Assembly: GCF_003610635.1 (NCBI RefSeq)
Contig: NZ_RAQJ01000005.1
Span: forward strand, 62,001-126,000
Length of the DNA: 64,000 bases
DNA from: Ichthyenterobacterium magnum
Lineage (GTDB): Bacteria > Bacteroidota > Bacteroidia > Flavobacteriales > Flavobacteriaceae
Direction of reading: 5' to 3'
The position numbers were made by a program, and so were the translations under genes. The notes below the pieces were generated by a model. The model had not been told where the DNA came from, did not search any database, and worked only from the letters and a program-made list of their open reading frames with translations. Shown piece by piece: positions 44,251-51,207 of this stretch (position 1 is the stretch's first letter; every line of letters starts with the position of its first letter).

Positions 44251-45207
44251 ATGAGTGAAGAACAAATAAAAAATCTAGAAGAACAATTTGAAGCACGTAT
44301 CGCACGTGATGAAAAAATTGAACCTAAAGATTGGATGCCAGAAAAATATCGTAAAACGCATATCAGGCAAATGTCGCAACACGCACATTCAGAGATTATA
44401 GGTATGCTGCCAGAAGGTAATTGGATTACAAGAGCACCTTCATTAAGGCGTAAAGTTGCATTGCTTGCAAAAGTACAAGACGAAGCAGGACATGGATTGT
44501 ATCTATATTCTGCAACAGAAACTCTGGGGATTTCTCGAGACGAAATGTACGAGCAATTGCATTCAGGTAAGGCTAAATATTCAAGTATTTTTAATTACCC
44601 AACAATCACTTGGGCAGATATGGGAGCAATTGGTTGGTTAGTAGATGGTGCGGCCATTATTAATCAGGTGCCTTTGTGTAATACCTCTTATGGTCCTTAT
44701 GCAAGAGCAATGATTCGTGTGTGTAAAGAAGAAAGTTTTCATCAGCGTCAAGGTTATGAAATCATGATAAAATTGGCTAACGGAACACCAGAGCAAAAAG
44801 AGATGGCTCAAGATGCACTCAACCGTTGGTGGTGGCCAAGTCTTATGATGTTGGGGCCAACAGATGATGTGTCTGTTCATACAGCACAATCTATGAAATG
44901 GAAATTAAAACGTAAATCAAACGACGATTTACGTCAGCAATTTATAGACCAAACAGTTCCGCAAGCAGAATTGATTGGATTGACCATTCCTGACCCAGAT
45001 TTAAAATGGAATGAAGAAAAAGGATGCTATGATTTTGGAGAAATAAATTGGGACGAATTTTGGCAAGTTGTTAAAGGTCACGGTCCAATGAATAAAGAAC
45101 GCATGAAAGCTAGAGTTGGTGCATGGGAACGTGGCGAATGGGTTCGTGATGCAGCGATGGTGCATGCCGAAAAGAAACAAGAAAGAAAACAAAAACAAGC
45201 AGTTTAA
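44251..45207 (+). CDS. paaA: Phenylacetyl-CoA 1,2-epoxidase catalytic subunit
   Basis: Di-iron monooxygenase subunit that epoxidises the ring of phenylacetyl-CoA. 318 residues with the ferritin-like metal motifs DEAGH (about residue 76-80) and EESFH (about 158-162) supplying Glu and His ligands; [13 protein letters not shown]-type N-terminal block present ([15 protein letters not shown]). It forms the PaaABCE complex with the neighbouring products. Confidence 0.96.
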   Translation: MSEEQIKNLEEQFEARIARDEKIEPKDWMPEKYRKTHIRQMSQHAHSEIIGMLPEGNWITRAPSLRRKVALLAKVQDEAGHGLYLYSATETLGISRDEMYEQLHSGKAKYSSIFNYPTITWADMGAIGWLVDGAAIINQVPLCNTSYGPYARAMIRVCKEESFHQRQGYEIMIKLANGTPEQKEMAQDALNRWWWPSLMMLGPTDDVSVHTAQSMKWKLKRKSNDDLRQQFIDQTVPQAELIGLTIPDPDLKWNEEKGCYDFGEINWDEFWQVVKGHGPMNKERMKARVGAWERGEWVRDAAMVHAEKKQERKQKQAV

Positions 45208-45213
45208 ACTGTT

Positions 45214-45241
45214 TATCACCTTGAGCGCAGTCGAAAGGTCT
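45214..45241 (+). repeat. Short palindromic repeat (GAGCGCAGTCGA family)
   Basis: Stem ACCTT/AAGGT around GAGCGCAGTCGA, directly after the paaA stop. Confidence 0.75.
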
Positions 45242-45263
45242 TCAAACAAATAAAAATAAAGTT

Positions 45264-45551
45264 ATGGCAACAAAAAACTGGCCACTTTGGGAAATCTTCG
45301 TAAGAAGTAAAAATGGATTAGAACATAGACATTGTGGAAGTCTTCATGCTTCTGATGCTGAAATGGCACTGGAAAATGCAAGAGACGTGTATACAAGGCG
45401 TAATGAAGGTGTGAGTATTTGGGTAGTTGAATCTAAACATATTACAGCCTCAAATCCAGAAAATAATGGCGAACTATTTGAGCCTGCTCAAGATAAGGTA
45501 TATCGCCATCCAACATTTTATGATTTACCAGACGAAGTAAAGCATATGTAA
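45264..45551 (+). CDS. paaB: Phenylacetyl-CoA epoxidase subunit PaaB
   Basis: 95-residue small subunit needed for a productive PaaABCE complex, probably bridging PaaAC and PaaE. Typical pattern WPLWEIFVRSKNGLEHRHCGSLHASDAEMAL and SIWVVESKHI. Length as expected. Flanked on both sides by repeats rather than by tight operon junctions. Confidence 0.95.
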   Translation: MATKNWPLWEIFVRSKNGLEHRHCGSLHASDAEMALENARDVYTRRNEGVSIWVVESKHITASNPENNGELFEPAQDKVYRHPTFYDLPDEVKHM

Positions 45552-45555
45552 TAAT

Positions 45556-45581
45556 TGTCATTCCTGCGAAATCGAAGATTC
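45556..45581 (+). repeat. Degenerate short repeat
   Basis: Starts TGTCATTCCTGCGAA and ends GATTC; only partly palindromic. Followed by two similar TCACGAATT blocks. Confidence 0.5.
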
Positions 45582-45645
45582 ACGAATTCAATAAAAAAAA
45601 TGAGAATCAATGAGTAAAGCAAAAATCTCACGAATTGAATCTAAA

Positions 45646-45673
45646 TGTCATGCTGAGCCTGTCGAAGCATCTC
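45646..45673 (+). repeat. Short palindromic repeat (GAGCGCAGTCGA family)
   Basis: TGTC, stem ATGCT/AGCAT, inner GAGCCTGTCGA, 12 bases before the paaC ATG. Confidence 0.7.
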
Positions 45674-45684
45674 AATAAAGAAAC

Positions 45685-46440
45685 ATGAAAAACAAAAACT
45701 TATACAATTACATACTCGGAATAGCAGACAATTCTTTAATTCTTGGCCAAAGAATGGGAGAACTGTGTGGACATGGACCAAGTTTAGAAACAGATATTGC
45801 ATGTACTAATATCTCTTTAGATTTATTCGGTCAAGTACGTAGTTATTTCCAATATGCGGCAAAAATTGCTGGAGATGGAAGAACTGAAGACGATATTGCT
45901 ATGCTTCGCAAAGAACGTGAGTATAAAAATGTGCTGCTTGTCGAACAACCTAATACAGATTTTGCATTTACACTAGGTCGTCAATTTTTATTCGACGTGT
46001 ATCATTTGGCTTTTCTTTCTGAATTGCAGAAAAGTTCAGACTTAACATTATCAGCCATTGCTAATAAATGTATTAAAGAGGTAAGTTATCATGAGCGCTT
46101 TTCTTCAGATTGGGTAAAACGTTTAGGAGATGGAACCGAAGAGAGCAAGCAGAAGATGCAAGACGCTATCAACAGTTTATGGACGTACACAGATGAATTA
46201 TTTCATCAAACAGAAGTAGATAAAGCCATGGTTGAAGAGGGTATTGGCGTAGATGTAACACAACTAAAAGAGGAGTATTATAAAAAAGTTAGTCAACTTT
46301 TAGAAGAAGCTACGCTTGATATTCCAGAATCTAAATGGTTTCAAAAAGGTGGAAAAGAAGGAATTCATACAGAACATTTAGGATACCTATTAAGCGATCT
46401 GCAATATATGCAGCGCACGTATCCAAACATGGAATGGTAA
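45685..46440 (+). CDS. paaC: Phenylacetyl-CoA epoxidase structural subunit PaaC
   Basis: 251-residue ferritin-like subunit that pairs with PaaA without carrying a working di-iron centre. Pattern YILGIADNSLILGQRMGELCGHGP, DFAFTLGRQF, KEVSYHERFSSDWVKRLGDGTEES and the C-terminal GIHTEHLGYLLSDLQYMQRTYP are characteristic. Confidence 0.95.
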   Translation: MKNKNLYNYILGIADNSLILGQRMGELCGHGPSLETDIACTNISLDLFGQVRSYFQYAAKIAGDGRTEDDIAMLRKEREYKNVLLVEQPNTDFAFTLGRQFLFDVYHLAFLSELQKSSDLTLSAIANKCIKEVSYHERFSSDWVKRLGDGTEESKQKMQDAINSLWTYTDELFHQTEVDKAMVEEGIGVDVTQLKEEYYKKVSQLLEEATLDIPESKWFQKGGKEGIHTEHLGYLLSDLQYMQRTYPNMEW

Positions 46441-46446
46441 ACAAAA

Positions 46447-46496
46447 TGTCATTCTTAGTGTCACACTGAGCGCAGTCGAAGTGTAAACGAAGAATT
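46447..46496 (+). repeat. Nested pair of palindromic repeats
   Basis: An outer element (TGTCATTCTT...AAGAAT) contains an inner copy (46459-46485) with stem ACACT/AGTGT around GAGCGCAGTCGA, as if one repeat had inserted into another. Confidence 0.65.
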
Positions 46497-46507
46497 TTAT
46501 TAAATAT

Positions 46508-47008
46508 ATGACAACAACAGAACAACATATCGACCAAATTCTAATGCCAATATTGGAGCAAGTTTCTGATCCAGAAATTCCAGTATTGTCTATTATGGAT
46601 ATGGGTGTTGTGCGTTCTGCAATTATTGAGAATGGTATTGTAAAAGTCGAAATCACACCAACCTATAGTGGTTGTCCAGCAATGGATGTGATTGGCGATG
46701 ATATAAAAAAAGCATTACAAGATGCAGGTTATAAATCTGAAATAGATTTAATTCTGCATCCAGCTTGGACAACCGATTGGATTACACCAAGAGGGCGACA
46801 AGCTTTAGAAGATTATGGTATAGCAGCACCTTTAAATGCTGAGGCAGATAAAGAGGTATTGTTAAATGGTAAACGAATTGTTAAGTGTACCAATTGCGGT
46901 TCTAAAAACACACGATTGGTAAGTCAGTTTGGTTCAACAGCATGCAAAGCGCAGTTTCAATGTGCCGATTGTCAAGAACCGTTTGATTACTTCAAATGTT
47001 TGAAGTAA
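46508..47008 (+). CDS. paaD: Phenylacetate-CoA oxygenase assembly protein PaaD
   Basis: 166 residues: an N-terminal MIP18/DUF59 domain (DPEIPVLSIMDMGVV, TYSGCPAMDVI with the conserved Cys) and a C-terminal zinc-ribbon-like part with CTNCGSKNT and CADCQ. It is thought to help load the metal centre of PaaA. The last codons form one arm of an 11-bp inverted repeat that spans the stop codon. Confidence 0.93.
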   Translation: MTTTEQHIDQILMPILEQVSDPEIPVLSIMDMGVVRSAIIENGIVKVEITPTYSGCPAMDVIGDDIKKALQDAGYKSEIDLILHPAWTTDWITPRGRQALEDYGIAAPLNAEADKEVLLNGKRIVKCTNCGSKNTRLVSQFGSTACKAQFQCADCQEPFDYFKCLK

Positions 47009-47010
47009 TC
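46985..47010 (+). repeat. Inverted repeat spanning the paaD stop codon
   Basis: Perfect 11-bp stem GATTACTTCAA/TTGAAGTAATC with loop ATGT. No T-run follows, so it is not a standard terminator; it may stabilise the mRNA end. Confidence 0.65.
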
Positions 47011-47034
47011 AATTCCCATGAAAATGGGAATCTT
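47011..47034 (+). repeat. Short palindromic repeat
   Basis: Stem ATTCCCAT/ATGGGAAT with GAAA loop, then CTT and an A-run. Confidence 0.65.
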
Positions 47035-47051
47035 AAAAAAAAGTAACGAGA

Positions 47052-47080
47052 TGTCACCTTGAGCGCAGTCGAAAGGTCTC
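47052..47080 (+). repeat. Short palindromic repeat (GAGCGCAGTCGA family)
   Basis: TGTC, stem ACCTT/AAGGT, inner GAGCGCAGTCGA, then CTC; 17 bases before the next ATG. Confidence 0.75.
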
Positions 47081-47096
47081 AAAATAGAAACAGAAT

Positions 47097-47879
47097 ATGA
47101 ATGAAAGCATTCAGCTTAAAATTGAAAACAAGGTCGCGTATATAACGCTCAATAGACCAGAAGTCTTTAATAGTTTCAATCGTGAAATGGCTTTAAGTTT
47201 ACAATCTATATTAGATGATTGTGAAACCAATGAAGAGGTTAGAGCCATTGTCCTTACAGGAAATGGAAAAGCATTTTGTGCTGGTCAAGATTTAAAAGAA
47301 GTTACAGATCCAGATTTAAATCCAGGATTTAAAAAAATTCTCGAAGAACATTACAATCCAATCATTACTAGAATACGTTCAATAAAAAAACCAATTATTG
47401 CAGCGGTTAATGGGGTTGCAGCTGGAGCAGGAGCAAATATTGTATTAGCTTGTGATATCGTTGTTGCTCATGAAAAGGTAAGTTTTATTCAAGCCTTTAG
47501 TTTAATAGGTTTAGTTCCAGATAGTGCAGGAACCTTCTTTTTACCACGATTAATTGGTTTTCAAAAAGCACAAGCTTTAGCGATGCTAGGCGATAAAATT
47601 GGAGCTGAGGAAGCCGACAAAATGGGAATGATTTACAAATGTGTAGCTTTAGATGAATTTGATGATACAATTAACAAACTTGCTCTAAAATTGGCAAATA
47701 TGCCTACTAAAGCTTTAGGATTTATAAAGGAATTGTTTAACCAATCCATGACTAATACATTAGATGAGCAATTAGCATTAGAATCTAAATTGCAAATTGA
47801 AGCTGCAAATAGTGAAGATTATAGAGAAGGTGTTGCTGCATTTATAGAAAAACGTAAACCAGAATTTAAAGGAAGATAA
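47097..47879 (+). CDS. paaG: Epoxyphenylacetyl-CoA isomerase (crotonase family)
   Basis: Isomerises the ring epoxide of phenylacetyl-CoA to oxepin-CoA. 260 residues of crotonase fold: oxyanion-hole blocks FCAGQDLKEV and NGVAAGAGANI, and GLVPDSAGTFFLPR with the Asp expected for PaaG. The two Glu of hydratases are absent (Asn in GANIVL, Ala/Phe in IQAF), which favours isomerase over hydratase. It sits between paaD and paaH. Confidence 0.88.
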   Translation: MNESIQLKIENKVAYITLNRPEVFNSFNREMALSLQSILDDCETNEEVRAIVLTGNGKAFCAGQDLKEVTDPDLNPGFKKILEEHYNPIITRIRSIKKPIIAAVNGVAAGAGANIVLACDIVVAHEKVSFIQAFSLIGLVPDSAGTFFLPRLIGFQKAQALAMLGDKIGAEEADKMGMIYKCVALDEFDDTINKLALKLANMPTKALGFIKELFNQSMTNTLDEQLALESKLQIEAANSEDYREGVAAFIEKRKPEFKGR

Positions 47880-47892
47880 AGAATATTAGAAA

Positions 47893-48112
47893 TTAGACCG
47901 CTTCGCTTCTAGATTTAAGATTAAATCAATACGAAGCATTGAAATAAATGTTGAAATGCAGAATATAAAAATCAAATCGTTAAGAATTTCTGAAGCCTTG
48001 GAAGAAATTTAGATTTTATTTTTTGGTTTTCAAGCTCAATAAGAGATTGAAAAATTCCTCACTTTCAACTTGAATTTTTGGCTCGTTTTGTTTCAAGACA
48101 AAATGAACATAA
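47893..48112 (+). repeat. Long dispersed repeat, copy 1 (~220 bp)
   Basis: Near-identical to 53753-53965 over its last ~160 bases (starting GTTGAAATGCAG and ending near ACAAAATGAACATAA), with a less similar first part. It contains inverted segments such as TTTTGT/ACAAAA and GAATTTCT/AGAAATT. It fills the paaG-paaH gap. Confidence 0.8.
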
Positions 48113-48124
48113 AAACAAAAAAAA

Positions 48125-49297
48125 ATGAATATAGGAATTATAGGTAGTGGAACAATGGGAAGTGGTATCGCACAAGTTGCTGCTACTGCTGGTTGTCATG
48201 TGAAATTATACGACACTAATCAAGCTGCTTTAGATAAAGCAAAAGCTACTTTAGAAAAAATATTAAATCGTTTAATTGAAAAAGGACGCATTGACGCTGA
48301 CGAGAAAAATAGAATTCAAACCAACATTTCATATGTTGATAGTTTGAAATCGTTAGCAGATTCAAATTTAACAATTGAAGCCATTATTGAAAACCTAGAT
48401 ATTAAGCAAAAAGTGTTTTCAGAATTAGAAAGCTATGTGGCAGACGATTGTATCATCGCATCAAATACGTCTAGTTTATCAATAGCATCAATTGCAGCAT
48501 CATTACAAAAACCAGAACGTTGTGTTGGGATTCATTTTTTCAATCCAGCACCATTAATGAAATTGGTTGAAGTGATTCCTGCAATTCAAACATCAAACAC
48601 TGTTTTAGATGCTTCAATTAAAATCATTTCAGATTGGAAAAAAGTAGTAGCCGTAGCAAAAGATACACCTGGTTTTATTGTGAATCGCGTAGCTAGACCT
48701 TTTTACGGAGAATCATTACGAATCTACGAAGAAGGAATAGCAAATTTCTCAACTATAGATAATAGTTTAAAAACACTTGGAGGTTTCAGAATGGGACCAT
48801 TTGAGTTGATGGATTTTATTGGTAACGATGTTAATTATACTGTTACTGAAACTGTATTTACAGCCTTTTATTACGACCCAAGATATAAACCAGCGTTCAC
48901 TCAAAAACGTTTTGCAGAAGCAGGTTATTTAGGGCGTAAATCTGGAAAAGGCTATTATGATTATAATGAAAACGGCAAGAAAATTGAAAGTTCCAATGTC
49001 ACTCTGAGCGCAGTCGAAGAGTCTCTAAAAGAACAAATATTCAACAGAGTATTAGTAATGCTAATCAACGAAGCCGCAGATGCCTTGTTTTTAAATATTG
49101 CTTCTGCAGAAGATATTGATAACGCCATGACCAAAGGGGTTAACTATCCAAAAGGATTATTAGCTTGGGCAGATGAAAAAGGAATCGATTGGTGCGTTTC
49201 AAAATTAGACGAATTATATAATGAATACCACGAAGATAGATACCGTTGTAGCCCATTATTGCGTAAATTGAATAGAGAAAACAAAACGTTTTTTTAA
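48125..49297 (+). CDS. paaH: 3-hydroxyacyl-CoA dehydrogenase with repeat-derived insert
   Basis: Oxidises 3-hydroxyadipyl-CoA to 3-oxoadipyl-CoA with NAD+. 390 residues: Rossmann motif GSGTMGSGIA (7-16), ASNTSSLSI, catalytic HFFNPAP, VAKDTPGFIVNR and the C-terminal helical domain with NEAADALF and GVNYPKGLL. Residues 292-300 (VTLSAVEES) are encoded by a copy of the short GAGCGCAGTCGA repeat, lying in the linker between the two C-terminal parts. The frame is kept on both sides. Confidence 0.95.
   Translation: MNIGIIGSGTMGSGIAQVAATAGCHVKLYDTNQAALDKAKATLEKILNRLIEKGRIDADEKNRIQTNISYVDSLKSLADSNLTIEAIIENLDIKQKVFSELESYVADDCIIASNTSSLSIASIAASLQKPERCVGIHFFNPAPLMKLVEVIPAIQTSNTVLDASIKIISDWKKVVAVAKDTPGFIVNRVARPFYGESLRIYEEGIANFSTIDNSLKTLGGFRMGPFELMDFIGNDVNYTVTETVFTAFYYDPRYKPAFTQKRFAEAGYLGRKSGKGYYDYNENGKKIESSNVTLSAVEESLKEQIFNRVLVMLINEAADALFLNIASAEDIDNAMTKGVNYPKGLLAWADEKGIDWCVSKLDELYNEYHEDRYRCSPLLRKLNRENKTFF
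48997..49025 (+). repeat. Palindromic repeat inside paaH
   Basis: Stem ACTCT/AGAGT around GAGCGCAGTCGA, same orientation as the intergenic copies, read in frame as VTLSAVEES. Confidence 0.85.
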
Positions 49298-49319
49298 TTA
49301 GAATATAAATATAAACGAG

Positions 49320-49349
49320 ATGTCACCTTGAGCGCAGTCGAAAGGTCTC
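49320..49349 (+). repeat. Short palindromic repeat (GAGCGCAGTCGA family)
   Basis: Stem ACCTT/AAGGT around GAGCGCAGTCGA. Confidence 0.75.
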
Positions 49350-49360
49350 TCTGAAAATAA

Positions 49361-49383
49361 GATTCCCACTTTCGTGGGAAGTG
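49361..49383 (+). repeat. Short palindromic repeat at the paaI start
   Basis: Stem TTCCCAC/GTGGGAA with a 4-base loop, ending just before the ATG at 49387. Confidence 0.6.
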
Positions 49384-49386
49384 AAC

Positions 49387-49794
49387 ATGAAAGGAGAACA
49401 AATTCCATACAAGATGTTAAGTCAAGATGCATACAGCACTTGGCTAGGAATAGAAATTCTAGAATGCGAAATAGGTCGCTGTAAAGTAGCTATGACCATT
49501 AGAAAAGACATGCTTAATAGTATGAATAAAGCACATGGCGGAATTAGTTATTCATTAGCAGATACAGCATTCGGCTTTGCTGCAAACACACATGGGAAGT
49601 TTGCGGTTTCAATTGAAACAAGCATTAATCATATTGAAGCATTAGACGAAGGCGATTATCTGGTGGCAGAATCGGTGATTGAAAAAGTAAATAACAAATT
49701 AGGGTTTAATATCATTGAAGTAAAGCGAGGTGACGAATTAGTTGCACTTTTTAAAGGTGTGGTATATAGAACTCAAAAAGATTGGGAAGAATAA
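49387..49794 (+). CDS. paaI: Hydroxyphenylacetyl-CoA thioesterase
   Basis: Hotdog-fold thioesterase that clears dead-end CoA thioesters of the pathway. About 135 residues from the ATG at 49387; the GTG two codons earlier lies in a repeat and is less likely. Signature: MNKAHGGISYSLADTAFGFA, with His-Gly-Gly and the downstream Asp of PaaI enzymes; the C-terminal strand is KGVVYRT. Confidence 0.93.
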   Translation: MKGEQIPYKMLSQDAYSTWLGIEILECEIGRCKVAMTIRKDMLNSMNKAHGGISYSLADTAFGFAANTHGKFAVSIETSINHIEALDEGDYLVAESVIEKVNNKLGFNIIEVKRGDELVALFKGVVYRTQKDWEE

Positions 49795-49803
49795 ATTTGA
49801 AGA

Positions 49804-51018
49804 ATGAAAGAAGCATATATTATAGATGGAGTAAGAACTCCAATAGGAAATTACAAAGGCACATTATCAGCCGTTAGAACAGACGATTTAGGAGCTTTGG
49901 TAATAGAAGAAGTTGTAAAACGAAATCCAAGCATTCCAAAAGAAGCTTATGATGATGTCATTATGGGTTGTGCTAATCAAGCAGGTGAAGATAATCGTAA
50001 TGTTGCAAGAATGTCGTCCTTATTAGCTGGATTACCATTTACTGTGCCAGGTGAAACAGTGAATAGATTATGTAGCTCTGGATTGTCAGCAATTATTCAT
50101 GCCAATCGTGCAATTAAGGCTGGAGATGGAGATGTATTTATTTCAGGTGGTGTTGAGAACATGACGCGTGGGCCATACGTCATTGCAAAACCATCAACAG
50201 CATTTGGAGGAGATTCAAAAATGTACGATTCCACTTTTGGATGGCGTTTTATCAATTCAAAAATGCAAAAAATGTATGGCACAGACGGCATGGGAAACAC
50301 GGCTGAAAACTTGGTTGAGAAATATAATATCTCTAGAGAAGACCAAGATAAGTTTGCGTATTGGAGCCAAATGAAAGCAGCTAAAGCGCAAGAAAATGGT
50401 CGATTATCCAAAGAGATTGTTACTGTAGAGATTCCACAACGTAAAAAGGATCCAATACAATTTTCTAAAGATGAATTTGTAAAGCCAACCACTTCTTTAG
50501 AAGTTTTAGGAAAATTAAGAGCTGCTTTCAAAAAAGAAGGCGGAAGTGTAACAGCTGGGAACTCTTCTGGATTAAACGATGGTGCAGCAGCAACTATAAT
50601 TGCTTCAGAAGATGCCGTTAAAAAATATAATTTAAAACCATTAGCTAGGATTGTTAGCTCTGCAGTTGTTGGTGTAGAACCAAGAATAATGGGAATTGGT
50701 CCAGTGCAAGCATCTAATAAAGCAATAGAAAAAGCAGGATTAACTATGGATGATATGGATGTTATAGAACTTAACGAAGCTTTTGCTGCGCAAGCCTTAG
50801 CATGTACTAGAGCTTGGGGTTTAGCAGATGATGATCCTAGATTAAATCCCAATGGAGGTGCTATTGCTATTGGTCATCCATTAGGTGTTACAGGAGCAAG
50901 AGTTACGTATTCAGCAGCGTTGGAATTAAATGAACAAAATAAAAGATATGCATTAATTACCATGTGTATTGGTGTCGGACAAGGTTATGCGTGTGTGATT
51001 GAAAATGTGAATGTTTAA
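49804..51018 (+). CDS. paaJ: 3-oxoadipyl-CoA / 3-oxo-dehydrosuberyl-CoA thiolase
   Basis: Cleaves beta-ketoacyl-CoA to acetyl-CoA and shorter acyl-CoA at the end of the pathway. 404 residues: nucleophile Cys in NRLCSSGLSAI, GGVENMTRGPY, NELNEAFAAQAL region, GGAIAIGHPLGVTGAR with the catalytic His, and second Cys in MCIGVGQG. Starts 9 bases after paaI. Confidence 0.96.
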   Translation: MKEAYIIDGVRTPIGNYKGTLSAVRTDDLGALVIEEVVKRNPSIPKEAYDDVIMGCANQAGEDNRNVARMSSLLAGLPFTVPGETVNRLCSSGLSAIIHANRAIKAGDGDVFISGGVENMTRGPYVIAKPSTAFGGDSKMYDSTFGWRFINSKMQKMYGTDGMGNTAENLVEKYNISREDQDKFAYWSQMKAAKAQENGRLSKEIVTVEIPQRKKDPIQFSKDEFVKPTTSLEVLGKLRAAFKKEGGSVTAGNSSGLNDGAAATIIASEDAVKKYNLKPLARIVSSAVVGVEPRIMGIGPVQASNKAIEKAGLTMDDMDVIELNEAFAAQALACTRAWGLADDDPRLNPNGGAIAIGHPLGVTGARVTYSAALELNEQNKRYALITMCIGVGQGYACVIENVNV

Positions 51019-51025
51019 AAGAATT

Positions 51026-51113
51026 TGGGCGTTCCCTAAAGGTCAGGCTTTCGGCAGTCGCTTTTTTTGAGAAAACAAAAAAGAGCTTCAACAAAGCCTC
51101 AATCCTTAACGCA
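51026..51113 (+). repeat. Dispersed ~85-bp structured repeat, copy 3
   Basis: Starts GGGCGTT and ends CTTAACGCA (terminal GCGTT/AACGC stem); middle hairpin CTTTTTTTG/CAAAAAAG. Same family as 10799-10890 and 32880-32960; again directly after a stop codon. Confidence 0.7.
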
Positions 51114-51165
51114 CTTATCAGTTAAGATTAGTGATTAATCTAAGTTTTGGTAAATAGTAATGATT

Positions 51166-51190
51166 TGTCATTCCTCGTAGGTAGGAATCT
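51166..51190 (+). repeat. Short palindromic repeat
   Basis: TGTC plus stem ATTCCT/AGGAAT with a 7-base loop, 18 bases before paaZ. Confidence 0.6.
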
Positions 51191-51207
51191 ACTATAAAAT
51201 AATAAGT

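Noticed and set aside
50097-50852. 251-codon open frame antisense to paaJ
   Set aside because: It lies wholly within the intact thiolase gene, and the thiolase motifs are clear on the other strand. No family features in the antisense product.
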